Below, in pieces: positions 51,883 through 60,476 of a DNA stretch of 64,000 nucleotides. Each line of letters opens with the position of its first letter. The stretch's first letter is position 1. The position numbers were made by a program, and so were the translations under genes. The notes below the pieces were generated by a model that saw only the letters and a program-made list of their open reading frames with translations, was not told where the DNA came from and searched no databases. Location of the stretch: the NCBI RefSeq assembly GCF_040930455.2, contig NZ_CP170494.1; one strand, given 5' to 3'. This DNA is from Neopusillimonas maritima. GTDB lineage: Bacteria > Pseudomonadota > Gammaproteobacteria > Burkholderiales > Burkholderiaceae_B.

Positions 51883-53098
51883 GACGAGCTTCACCAAGTG
51901 GTATTCGCATGTTAGCGGCCTTATTAAGAGACGCCCGCAATTAAATGTGTACACAACGGTTGATTACGCCGGTGTGTTGGCTAAGGAAAGCGTGTACGCG
52001 TTCACCTACGATGTAAACGCGCAGTCGAACAAAGCACGCGAAGTTTCGCTTGGACTGCCTTTTCGAACCCGCAGCTACGCCAATGGCGATCTGTTTGGGG
52101 TCTTCTCTATGAATGAGCCGGAGGGTTATTTGCGCTTGTATATCGAAGATGCCATGAGTCGCGCAGGCATTCCGAACAAGCTGCTTTTTTTGGCGCTCTC
52201 GCAGGGGCTTCAAGTCGGCCGAGTCTCGTATGAACATCCCGAACTTGATTTGGCTCCCCCCTCTCCTGAAACAATCGAACAACTATTACATGAGCAGGAC
52301 CAATCGTATTTTGGCCGCCTGATGGCAAAGTACGCCCTTCGCTCGAGCCTGTCGGGCGCGCAGCCAAAAATTATCGTTCCAACCCATATTACAACGGAAC
52401 GAACGAACAAAACCTCGCTTCTCACCCCCAGCGTCATTGTCAAGGAAGCCGGAAAGGAGTTCCCCGGGTTAAGTCTTAATGAGTATTTTTGTATGTCAGT
52501 AGCCCGCGAGGCCAACCTGAATGTGCCGCGGTTTTGGCTTTCTGATGACGCCACACGCTTTATTGTTGAGCGCTTCGACCGAGACCCGTCCGGCAAACCC
52601 CTGGGCTTTGAAGATATGGCCGTACTGGCCGGTTTGAACGCAAGTCAGAAATACCTGGGCTCGTACGAATCCATCATGCGCATTGTGAACACCTATTGTG
52701 CGAATGAAGCGGCCAACCAAGCAATGTTTGAGCGAATCGCCCTTTCCGCTTTACTAAAAGACGGGGACGCGCATTTAAAGAACTTCGGCTTGGTGTATGA
52801 AGACCCGGGCAGCGAGATTTTGCCAAGCCCTGTATACGATGTGGTTTGTACCGCAATTTACCCCGATCTTGATCGCGAACTGGCGCTTAAGATGAATAAA
52901 GCCCACACATTCCCATCGACCGACAACTTGATCAAATTTGCAGAAAAATTTGGCGTTCAACAAGAGTTTGCCTGGGAAGCAACTAATCGAATTGAACGTG
53001 CAATAGATCTCGTGAGTGAACAGCTTAGCCAGGACACGCGCTTTAAGAATGATCCTAATAAAACTTTACCCAGGATTCTTACTATTTTGCGTCCCTGA
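51875..53098 (+). CDS. hipA: HipA-family serine/threonine kinase toxin
   Basis: The 407-residue HipA-like kinase contains an N-terminal HipA domain, the phosphorylation-type loop SLSGAQPKIIV, VKEAGKEFPGLSLNEY, the FIVERFDRD lysine/hinge region and the catalytic loop LLKDGDAHLKNFGL followed by SPVYDVV. All expected catalytic elements are present, so the toxin looks intact. ATG 51875 is preferred over GTG 51866 as start. HipA-type kinases phosphorylate translation factors such as glutamyl-tRNA synthetase and cause dormancy. Confidence 0.92.
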   Translation: MTETSFTKWYSHVSGLIKRRPQLNVYTTVDYAGVLAKESVYAFTYDVNAQSNKAREVSLGLPFRTRSYANGDLFGVFSMNEPEGYLRLYIEDAMSRAGIPNKLLFLALSQGLQVGRVSYEHPELDLAPPSPETIEQLLHEQDQSYFGRLMAKYALRSSLSGAQPKIIVPTHITTERTNKTSLLTPSVIVKEAGKEFPGLSLNEYFCMSVAREANLNVPRFWLSDDATRFIVERFDRDPSGKPLGFEDMAVLAGLNASQKYLGSYESIMRIVNTYCANEAANQAMFERIALSALLKDGDAHLKNFGLVYEDPGSEILPSPVYDVVCTAIYPDLDRELALKMNKAHTFPSTDNLIKFAEKFGVQQEFAWEATNRIERAIDLVSEQLSQDTRFKNDPNKTLPRILTILRP

Positions 53099-53111
53099 GC
53101 GAGAGTTGTGG

Positions 53112-54089
53112 TTAAGCAAACCGTGCAAACGTATCCCGTATTTCTTGCATACTCTGCCCCGCACCTAACCCCGCAGCCAACAGTATCCGAGCTTTATGCG
53201 GCGAAAGCCAGCCGGCGGGAATCACACCCCTGCGAATCAGGTCAATTTCCGATCCGGGGAAGCCATAGGTATTCTGAAAAACCGGGCCGGCGGGCACACG
53301 CGAAGCCAGCACCACGGGAACACGCTCAAGCAACGCGTCAAGCGCATCCAGATATTGGGCCGGCAAATGCCCGGCCCCCATCGCTTCCACCACTACACCG
53401 TGATAACCCAGATCGAGCGTGGCGCGAAGCAAGGCGTCATCGCCATCCAGAACTGCTTTCACCACGGCCACACGCTCGGGCGCGACACGATTGCTGAATA
53501 GAGCGGCACGATGTTGCGGCGCCGGGTGCAGGAACCGGGGCCGACCTTCAAGGTAATACCCCACCGCGCCACCATTTATCGATTGAAACGCTTGAACCAG
53601 ACCCTTGTGCATTTTTTCAACGTACAGGGCTTGATGGATTTCATCATTCAACACCACCAGCGCACCCCGATTTGCGGCCTCGGGATGGCCTGCCGTGTGA
53701 ATAGCGGCAAGCAGGTTAGCCGGGCCGTCGGCACTTAACGCCGACGCGCCCCGCATGGCGCCTGTCACCACAACCGGCGCTTGTGCGTTGTGCAATAACC
53801 CAAGAAAAAATGCGGTTTCATCGATGGTGTCGGTGCCCTGAACCACAACATGACCCTGGGCAGGATCATCTTGAATCATGGCTGCCACGTTAGATAATTC
53901 AGCAAACGTGAGCGACGCCCCCGGCTTCAGAAACGGCGTTTTCACGACCACGTTGGCCACATCGCGCAAACCCGGCACCTGCGCCATTAGGTCTTCGCCC
54001 GAAAGCTTAGGGGCAATGCCGGTGCCGGCACCCCCCGCCATGGTAATGGTGCCGCCCAAAACATAAACGTGAACGGTGGGAAGCGTCAT
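53112..54089 (-). CDS. Asparaginase-family amidohydrolase
   Basis: This is a 325-residue protein of the bacterial L-asparaginase/glutaminase family. Motif one is VLGGTITMAGG (catalytic threonine), motif two VVQGTDTIDETAFF (second threonine and aspartate). The ALSADGPANLLAAI and NTYGFPGSEIDL segments are also typical. No signal peptide is visible, so it is cytoplasmic. As the last gene of an operon with an importer and a PuuE-like hydrolase, it may hydrolyse a half-amide or beta-amide product rather than asparagine itself. Confidence 0.88.
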   Translation of the reverse strand: MTLPTVHVYVLGGTITMAGGAGTGIAPKLSGEDLMAQVPGLRDVANVVVKTPFLKPGASLTFAELSNVAAMIQDDPAQGHVVVQGTDTIDETAFFLGLLHNAQAPVVVTGAMRGASALSADGPANLLAAIHTAGHPEAANRGALVVLNDEIHQALYVEKMHKGLVQAFQSINGGAVGYYLEGRPRFLHPAPQHRAALFSNRVAPERVAVVKAVLDGDDALLRATLDLGYHGVVVEAMGAGHLPAQYLDALDALLERVPVVLASRVPAGPVFQNTYGFPGSEIDLIRRGVIPAGWLSPHKARILLAAGLGAGQSMQEIRDTFARFA

Positions 54090-54091
54090 TT

Positions 54092-54802
54092 CTAAACACC
54101 TAAATGTCGTTGCAGAATGTCGGGACTGTTTTTCAGTTCCAACGCGGTACCGGAGTATACGAGCACGCCCGTTTCCATGATGTGTGCGCTATCAATGAGC
54201 GACAGCGCACTGCGCAGGTTTTGCTCAACCAATAACACCGTTAAGCCTTCATCCCGAAGAACACGCACCGCAGCTTCAACGTGTTGGACCATAACAGGCG
54301 CCAGGCCTTCTGTGGGCTCATCCATTAACAACAAGTCGGGGTTGCTCATGAGTGCACGCACAATTGCCAGCATTTGTCGCTCGCCGCCAGAGAGCTGATT
54401 GCCTCGGTGCTTGCGCCGTTCACCCAAACGCGGGAACAATTCAAATGCCCGGTCGATCGACCACGCACTGCGACCCGACGGTGCATCCCGGCGCGGACAA
54501 ATTTCAAGATGTTCCATGACCGTAAGCGAAGCGAACAGGCGCCGCCCCTGCGGCACCAGCCCAATACCCAGGCCCGCCACCTGATCGGGCTCGCGCCCGA
54601 CAAGCTCATGATCATGAAAACGAATGGAGCCCGAAATCACGCGCGGCGGGGTTAACCCCATGACTGAACGAATCAACGTTGTTTTACCCATGCCGTTACG
54701 GCCCAGCAAACCTGTGATCTTCCCTTCCGGAATGGATAAATTCACGCCGCGCAATACGCTGGCTTCACCGTAGTTGCTGTGTAAGTCTTTTATTTCAAGC
54801 AT
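54092..54802 (-). CDS. livF: Branched-chain-type ABC transporter ATP-binding protein LivF (system 3)
   Basis: The 236-residue ATPase has Walker A GRNGMGKTT, LSGGERQMLAIVRAL and LLLMDEPTEGLAP. The start is ATG 54802 (MLEIKDLHSNYGEAS), overlapping livG by 8 bases. It ends 2 bases before the asparaginase-family gene start. Like LivF of system 2 it has NGMGKTT instead of NGAGKST. Confidence 0.93.
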   Translation of the reverse strand: MLEIKDLHSNYGEASVLRGVNLSIPEGKITGLLGRNGMGKTTLIRSVMGLTPPRVISGSIRFHDHELVGREPDQVAGLGIGLVPQGRRLFASLTVMEHLEICPRRDAPSGRSAWSIDRAFELFPRLGERRKHRGNQLSGGERQMLAIVRALMSNPDLLLMDEPTEGLAPVMVQHVEAAVRVLRDEGLTVLLVEQNLRSALSLIDSAHIMETGVLVYSGTALELKNSPDILQRHLGV

Positions 54803-55568
54803 GGTGTTCCGAGGCCCCAAAGTAAACCGCCTGCACCTTCTCGTTGCGCCTGATTTCATCGGGAGTGCCTTCGGCCAACACCTCCCCGAAATGAAGGCAT
54901 GTGACCCGATCGGCCAAGCCTAGTGCCAACTCCATATCGTGTTCGATAAGCAGAACAGTTAACTCGTCGGGCAACTGACGCACGATATCGGCCATGGGGC
55001 CGCGTTCGGCCGGCGACAACCCCGCCGCCGGCTCATCGAGCAACAACACCGAGGGATCACATGCAAGCGCAATCGCCAATTCAAGCTGGCGCTGCTGACC
55101 ATACGACATGGCGGATGCTTTTGTATAGCGAAACTCGTGGATATTGCAGCGGGTCAACAACTCCTCAAGACGCGCCGCTTCGGTGGAAGTGGGTTTTGCG
55201 CTTCCAAACATGGAATACTTGATTTTCTGCTTTCCCCGCAACGCCAACAATATGTTTTGCTCAACGGTTAAGCCACCCAACACATTGGTAATTTGATACG
55301 TTCGCCCAATACCGGCCAGCGCCCGGCGTGTCGCCGACCATTTGGAAATGTCGTTACCGAACAAACTGATGGTGCCGGACGACAACGCCAGTTCACCTGA
55401 AATCAGTGCAAACAGTGTTGTTTTACCGGCCCCGTTCGGGCCGATGACCACATGTGTCGAGCCGGCCGTGACCTTTAGATTGACATCGTTAACGGCGCGC
55501 AACCCACCAAAGCTGCGCCCCACACCATCTAACGTCAGGGCCGGCACGGAAGAAACGCCTTGCGTCAT
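54795..55568 (-). CDS. livG: Branched-chain-type ABC transporter ATP-binding protein LivG (system 3)
   Basis: This 257-residue ATPase has Walker A GPNGAGKTT, LAGIGRTYQITNVLGGLT, the signature-region AMSYGQQRQLELAIAL and VLLLDEPAAGLSP. It overlaps the binding-protein gene by 4 bases. It is the second ATPase of importer system 3. Confidence 0.94.
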   Translation of the reverse strand: MTQGVSSVPALTLDGVGRSFGGLRAVNDVNLKVTAGSTHVVIGPNGAGKTTLFALISGELALSSGTISLFGNDISKWSATRRALAGIGRTYQITNVLGGLTVEQNILLALRGKQKIKYSMFGSAKPTSTEAARLEELLTRCNIHEFRYTKASAMSYGQQRQLELAIALACDPSVLLLDEPAAGLSPAERGPMADIVRQLPDELTVLLIEHDMELALGLADRVTCLHFGEVLAEGTPDEIRRNEKVQAVYFGASEHHA

Positions 55569-56824
55569 TTGGCTACGCCCTGGAAGTCGCGACTAAAGGG
55601 TGGCTGCTTCAAATACTCTTCAGGCGACAAGTTACCAAATTGCGAAACTTCAGCATAAGAATCGATTACCGCATTCACCAACTTGCCATCGGGTCGCTCA
55701 ACCACTTCCCGAATGTAGATGTTGTAAATGGGGTTGCCGTAATCATCCATATGCAGATTCTGACCAAGTGGGCTGTCGGGAATGGTGGTGCTTTTGACTG
55801 CGTCGAGGAATGCCGGAATGTCTTCCACATTACCTTGCACCTTCTTGATGGCATCGGCAATCCACAGCCCGGCGGTAAAGCCTTCCGCCGCAAAAATAGC
55901 CGGGAGAATCTTGAATTCTTTCTCATACGCGTCAACGAACTGCTTCACTGCAGGGTCATCGGCCCCTTCGGCGTAGTGGGCCGAAGAAACAATACCCAGG
56001 GCCTCGGCCGGCAACAGATTGCGAATAATGGATTGGTCGGTCGTGTTTTGTGATGTCACCAACGGGAACTGCTGCTTCATGCCGAAGCTGTACCATTGCT
56101 TGAGCAAACGTGCGGCGTCGGCACCGGTTTCAATGGCCAATACAACATCGGGAGAGAACGACGGAATTTGACCGAGGTAAGGGCTGAAGTCCGCCGTATT
56201 CAAGGGATGCCAAAGCTGCCCGGCCAAGGTGCCGCCACCTTGTGTAAAGTTTTGAATAAAGCCGCCGGCTTGCTCATGCCCGAATGTGTAATCCTGGCCA
56301 ATCGTCACCACCCGCTTATAACCTTGCTTCAGGCACCAATCGGCCAGCGGCCGCGTCATTTGGCTGGCCGCAAAGCCGGCCACACGCAATACGTTGGGAA
56401 TACGCGTACGCTGTGTAAGATCGTCGGCCGCCACCACCGGCATGAAATAAGGGGTTCCGGTGCCTTTGGCATATTCCGCCACCGCCAGGCCGGTGTTGGC
56501 CAGAATATCGCCCACCAGCATATGTACCTTTTGCTGCTGCACTAAGCGCCGGGCTTTCTGCAAGGCCGTATCCGGGCTGGACGCATCGTCTTCCACAATG
56601 ACCTCAACCTTGCGGCCGGCCAGCTCCATCCCGGCCTGTTGCCAATACAGATTCCAGCCATCAACCAATTCCCGCCCGGCTGATGCCGCCGTACCGGTGA
56701 GCGGCGCCAGAAAGCCAATACGAATGGGGCCGGATGTTTGCGCAAGCGCCATACGCAGATTGCCGGAAACAAGAGTCAATGCGCCGGCAGCACCGGCCGT
56801 TTGAAGAAAATGACGACGATTCAT
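55565..56824 (-). CDS. ABC transporter substrate-binding protein with twin-arginine-type signal (system 3)
   Basis: The 419-residue type I binding protein starts at ATG 56824, 6 bases after GGAGGT. The N-terminus MNRRHFLQTAGAAGALTLVS has a twin-arginine pattern and hydrophobic core, with likely cleavage after the LAQ region near residue 30. The mature part starts PIRIGFLAPLTGTAASAG. Export of this binding protein may use Tat, unlike the Sec signals of systems 1 and 2. The gene lies between livM and livG instead of at the operon head. Confidence 0.92.
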   Translation of the reverse strand: MNRRHFLQTAGAAGALTLVSGNLRMALAQTSGPIRIGFLAPLTGTAASAGRELVDGWNLYWQQAGMELAGRKVEVIVEDDASSPDTALQKARRLVQQQKVHMLVGDILANTGLAVAEYAKGTGTPYFMPVVAADDLTQRTRIPNVLRVAGFAASQMTRPLADWCLKQGYKRVVTIGQDYTFGHEQAGGFIQNFTQGGGTLAGQLWHPLNTADFSPYLGQIPSFSPDVVLAIETGADAARLLKQWYSFGMKQQFPLVTSQNTTDQSIIRNLLPAEALGIVSSAHYAEGADDPAVKQFVDAYEKEFKILPAIFAAEGFTAGLWIADAIKKVQGNVEDIPAFLDAVKSTTIPDSPLGQNLHMDDYGNPIYNIYIREVVERPDGKLVNAVIDSYAEVSQFGNLSPEEYLKQPPFSRDFQGVAK

Positions 56825-56869
56825 TATGGACCTCCGTTTGGTCATAGTAGGTAAGAGCTGCGTTTCAAA

Positions 56870-57820
56870 TCAGGATTTCGACGATTGACTTTTGAGCCAA
56901 CGCCGGGACAGCGCACGCCCCTTGCCCAGAAGACCTTCCGGTGCAAAAAGCATGGTTAAGACAAACAACAAACCTAAAATAGTCATCCAACGTTCGGTGT
57001 AGAAACTGACGACGTTCTGCAGAAGAATAATGACGGCCGAGCCTATGAAACTGCCCCACAAAGTGCCGACCCCACCCAGGATCGCCATGAGCAAACCCTG
57101 CGTTGACAGCGCCAACGCCACACTATTCGGGCTGACAAAGTTATTCAGGTACACAATCAAGATACCGGCCACACCCGCAAAAAAACCCGACACCATGAAG
57201 CCGATGGTAAGAACGAGGGGCACGTTGTAGCCCAGTGTGCGCATGCGCGAATCGCTTTCCTTAATACCTTGCATAGCCTGGCCAAAAGGAGAGTAAACAA
57301 ACCGGCGAACAATGAGCGCCATGACGGCAACGACACCCAACACAAAGTAGTAGTAAGTATCAAGGTCAGTTAGCACCTGAGGGCGCGCCACGCCCAACAA
57401 GCCATTTTCCGCGCCGGTTACCGATGTCCATCGGTAGGCAACACCCCACACCACCATGCCGAGCGCCAGCGTAAGCAGCAAGAAATAAACCCCGCTTGTG
57501 CGCACCGCCAAGGCACCGAAGATGGCCGAAACCAAGACAGCAGCGAGCAGACCGAACACGATGGCCAACCAGGGGTCACCATTCATGGTGGCCACGTAAT
57601 AAGCCACCACGTAGCCGGCGGTGCCGAAAATAGCACCGTGGCCTAAAGAGGTGCGGCCCGCAAAACCCGCCAGAATGTCGATTGACATGGCGAACAAGCC
57701 GTAGATCAGGATCTCGGTTGCCAAGGTTTTCGGATAATCGCCAAAAATGTGAGGCACGCTTAGCAGGAACAACACCAAAACCCCAATGAGCGTATAGCGT
57801 ATGGCAGGAGTCAGAATCAT
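56870..57820 (-). CDS. livM: Branched-chain-type ABC transporter permease LivM (system 3)
   Basis: This 316-residue permease has GFAGRTSLGHGAIFGTAGYV, the LivM motif, and LGGVGTLWGSFIGSAVII. It lies 3 bases after livH and 45 bases before the binding-protein gene. Confidence 0.94.
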   Translation of the reverse strand: MILTPAIRYTLIGVLVLFLLSVPHIFGDYPKTLATEILIYGLFAMSIDILAGFAGRTSLGHGAIFGTAGYVVAYYVATMNGDPWLAIVFGLLAAVLVSAIFGALAVRTSGVYFLLLTLALGMVVWGVAYRWTSVTGAENGLLGVARPQVLTDLDTYYYFVLGVVAVMALIVRRFVYSPFGQAMQGIKESDSRMRTLGYNVPLVLTIGFMVSGFFAGVAGILIVYLNNFVSPNSVALALSTQGLLMAILGGVGTLWGSFIGSAVIILLQNVVSFYTERWMTILGLLFVLTMLFAPEGLLGKGRALSRRWLKSQSSKS

Positions 57821-57823
57821 GTT

Positions 57824-58678
57824 TTACGCCTTTCCAAAAAGACCCAAGGGGCGGAATGCCAGCAAAAGCGCCATTGGCCCGAAAATAATGAAGTACGACA
57901 ATTCCGGCACCCAAACTTGACCAAAGTTGGCCAGGAAGCCCACCAGCAAACTTCCAACAGCAGCACCCACCAGGCTGCCGCGCCCCCCAATAATGACGAT
58001 CGCCAGCGCAAACACCAGAATTTCAACGTCGGCACCGGGATACAAGGTAAGAAACGCACCGCCCAGCGTGCCGGCCATGCCTGCCAATGCAGAGCCCAAC
58101 ATAAACGTGAAAACGAACAAACGTCGAATATTGATGCCCATGGCCTGAACCATTTCGCGGTCATCGACGCCTGCCCGTATAAGCGCGCCCAGTTTGGTTC
58201 GGTTGTAAACAAACCAAAGCACCACAAAAATCGCAATACCCGCAATAATCACCAACATGCGATATTTCGGATAAAAGAAATTGCCGATTTTGATTGCCCC
58301 GACCAGAAGCTCGGGAATCGGAATGGTTCGGGTATCGCCGCCCCAGGCAACCAGCGCAAGATCATTCAAGACCATGGCTACACCAAGCGTTAACAACACT
58401 TGTTTCAGTTCCGCATCTTTCACCCTGTTCAGCAACCAGCGGTCGAGGCAGTAACCCATAACCGCAATGACCAGCGCCGAAGCGATGAATGCAAGCAGAA
58501 ATGAACCGGTGGCAACCGCCACCATCATGCCAACATACCCCCCCACCAGATACAGCGAACCATGTGACAAGTTCACCACGCGCAATAAGCCGAAAATCAG
58601 CGTAAACCCACTGGCCACGATGAACAGCAAGGCAGAAAACGACAACGCATTTGCAATCTGGATGAGGTTGCCAATCAT
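57824..58678 (-). CDS. livH: Branched-chain-type ABC transporter permease LivH (system 3)
   Basis: This 284-residue permease has FGLLRVVNLSHGSLYLVGGY and IIGGRGSLVGAAVGSLLVG. The start is ATG 58678, overlapping the hydrolase stop by 4 bases (ATGA). It forms the channel with LivM. Confidence 0.94.
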   Translation of the reverse strand: MIGNLIQIANALSFSALLFIVASGFTLIFGLLRVVNLSHGSLYLVGGYVGMMVAVATGSFLLAFIASALVIAVMGYCLDRWLLNRVKDAELKQVLLTLGVAMVLNDLALVAWGGDTRTIPIPELLVGAIKIGNFFYPKYRMLVIIAGIAIFVVLWFVYNRTKLGALIRAGVDDREMVQAMGINIRRLFVFTFMLGSALAGMAGTLGGAFLTLYPGADVEILVFALAIVIIGGRGSLVGAAVGSLLVGFLANFGQVWVPELSYFIIFGPMALLLAFRPLGLFGKA

Positions 58679-59565
58679 GCTTGTGCCTCCGTGCGCATTT
58701 GGCCGTCGTACCATTCCAGCAGCTGCTCGCCTGTCCAGAACAACACCCCCGGACGATTCACATAGCTGAGGGCCTCTTCAAGATATCGAATGCGATGCGG
58801 CACCCCCGACAAAAACGGATGCACCGCCATACACATCACCCGCGGTTGATCGGCACCTTCTTCATACAGGCGATCAAAAGTATCTTGAACCCGCTTTAAA
58901 AATACATCCGACTGGTGCTGCTGCACCGCCATCATGGGAATGTCATTCAGTTCAACCGTATAGGGCATCGCCACCATGGGACCGGCTTGTGTTTCAAAGC
59001 GCATGGGTTGGTCATCAATAGCCCAGTCGCCGATATAACGAATGCCGGCTTTCGCAAGATGATCGACCGTATCGAATGTTTGCGTTAGCCCTGGGCCAAG
59101 CCAGCCCACCGGCGCCTTGCCCGTGAAGTTGCGAATGGTGTCGACCGTACGCTTGATCATGGCGGGTTGGTCGTCGACCTGATGCGTGGGCATTTGAATA
59201 TAGCCATGACCCATGAACTCCCAACCCGCATCGCGCGCCGCACCGGCCACCCCCGGGTAGGTTTCGCACACGCGCCCGTTAATGGATAGCGTGGCTTTGG
59301 CCCCCACGTTGTCGAGCGCATTTTTAATGCGCCAAAACCCCACCCTCATACCGTATTCATGCCAGGCCCAATTGGCAATATCGGGTAAAACAGGCGCCGC
59401 GGTAGGCGCGGGTAATACCTGTCGCGCCATGGGTCTTGAGATGTCCCAATCTTCCACGTTCACCACCGGCCAAACAACAACACGCGCGTTATCGGGCAAG
59501 GTGAGTTTGGGTCGGTCGACAATGGACTGATAGGGCAAACGCTGAGCTGGGGTGCGAGATTTCAT
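58675..59565 (-). CDS. Polysaccharide-deacetylase-fold hydrolase (PuuE/cyclic-imide-hydrolase-like)
   Basis: This 296-residue NodB-fold protein has an N-terminal NVEDWDISRPMARQ segment, WAWHEYGMRVGFWRIKNALD, GWEFMGHGYIQMP with the metal-type histidine region, WLGPGLTQTFDT and FRWAVHPF-like CMAVHPFLSG. The pattern matches the PuuE allantoinase/cyclic imide hydrolase branch rather than chitin deacetylases; no signal peptide is seen. The start is ATG 59565, with ATG 59580 as alternative. As the first gene of the operon with the asparaginase-family hydrolase, it may open a cyclic imide, hydantoin or ureide ring. Confidence 0.82.
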   Translation of the reverse strand: MKSRTPAQRLPYQSIVDRPKLTLPDNARVVVWPVVNVEDWDISRPMARQVLPAPTAAPVLPDIANWAWHEYGMRVGFWRIKNALDNVGAKATLSINGRVCETYPGVAGAARDAGWEFMGHGYIQMPTHQVDDQPAMIKRTVDTIRNFTGKAPVGWLGPGLTQTFDTVDHLAKAGIRYIGDWAIDDQPMRFETQAGPMVAMPYTVELNDIPMMAVQQHQSDVFLKRVQDTFDRLYEEGADQPRVMCMAVHPFLSGVPHRIRYLEEALSYVNRPGVLFWTGEQLLEWYDGQMRTEAQA

Positions 59566-59661
59566 GGCAATAAATTTCAAATAAAAGAATTTATAGAAGC
59601 ACTTATTTCTGGATAAATCCTATATATCAACGTTATTAGCGTCAATGCATTAAAATTTAAT

Positions 59662-59674
59662 TCCATTAATTGGA
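59662..59674. promoter_or_regulatory. Small inverted repeat before the IclR-type regulator gene
   Basis: TCCA-TTAAT-TGGA (59662-59674) lies 23 bases before the regulator start codon in an AT-rich divergent promoter region (59566-59696). It is a candidate autoregulatory site; the assignment rests on position and symmetry only. Confidence 0.35.
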
Positions 59675-59696
59675 CTTACTAAGGGTTTCAACGGAC

Positions 59697-60473
59697 ATGA
59701 GTGCCCAACCTTCTTCCCCTTCAAACGCAGGCGCGCAAACCGTGCGACGCGCCATCCAGGCATTGAAATTAATTGCTTCGAAAACCGGAGACGGCATGCG
59801 ATTGGCCGACGTTGCACAGGCCCTTGACCTTGAGCGTCCGACAACGCACCGTTTGTTGAAGGCACTGGCAGCGGAAGGCATGCTGTCGCAACACCCCGGC
59901 AATCGGCGCTACTTCCTGGGCTCGTTGGTTTTTGAGTTGGGCCTGAATGCCACGCATCAATTCAACCTGATTGATTTATGTCGACCGCAGTTGCATAGCC
60001 TGGCCGAGCAAACGGGCGACACCACTTTTCTGTTTGTTCGAAGCGGCAATGATGCCATTTGCTTATCGCGGGTTCAGGGCCCGTACCCTATTCAAACGCC
60101 CGCCGTGCCGGTAGGCGCGCGGCAACCTTTGGGCGTGAATGCCGGGGGGCTGGCGTTGTTAAGCGCATTATCGGAACGCGAAGCGTATGAAATTACACAA
60201 ACGGTTGCACCCCGACTGGCCGTATACGGAAACCTGACGCCGGAACAAATTATGGAGCACTGGGCACGCGCCCAAACCTCGGGCTATGCGCTCATCGGCA
60301 ACCGCGCAGTTCCCGGTGTCACTGCTGTAGGCCTGCCCGTGATCAACGAAAAGGGCGCGCCTATTGCGGCTATTACAATTGCCGCAACGTCATCACGCAT
60401 GACCGAAGAACGGGTAGCGGAAATTGTGCCGTGGCTTCGTCAAACCACGGAAATCGTGACACAACGACTGTAA
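59697..60473 (+). CDS. IclR-family transcriptional regulator
   Basis: This 258-residue protein has an N-terminal winged helix (QTVRRAIQALKLIAS, LADVAQALDLERPTTHRLLK) and the IclR effector domain (PRLAVYGNLTPEQI, RAVPGVTAVGLPVINEKG, ITIAATSSRM). The start is ATG 59697. It is divergent from the PuuE-like/liv/asparaginase operon and so is its likely regulator. Confidence 0.93.
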   Translation: MSAQPSSPSNAGAQTVRRAIQALKLIASKTGDGMRLADVAQALDLERPTTHRLLKALAAEGMLSQHPGNRRYFLGSLVFELGLNATHQFNLIDLCRPQLHSLAEQTGDTTFLFVRSGNDAICLSRVQGPYPIQTPAVPVGARQPLGVNAGGLALLSALSEREAYEITQTVAPRLAVYGNLTPEQIMEHWARAQTSGYALIGNRAVPGVTAVGLPVINEKGAPIAAITIAATSSRMTEERVAEIVPWLRQTTEIVTQRL

Positions 60474-60476
60474 ATT

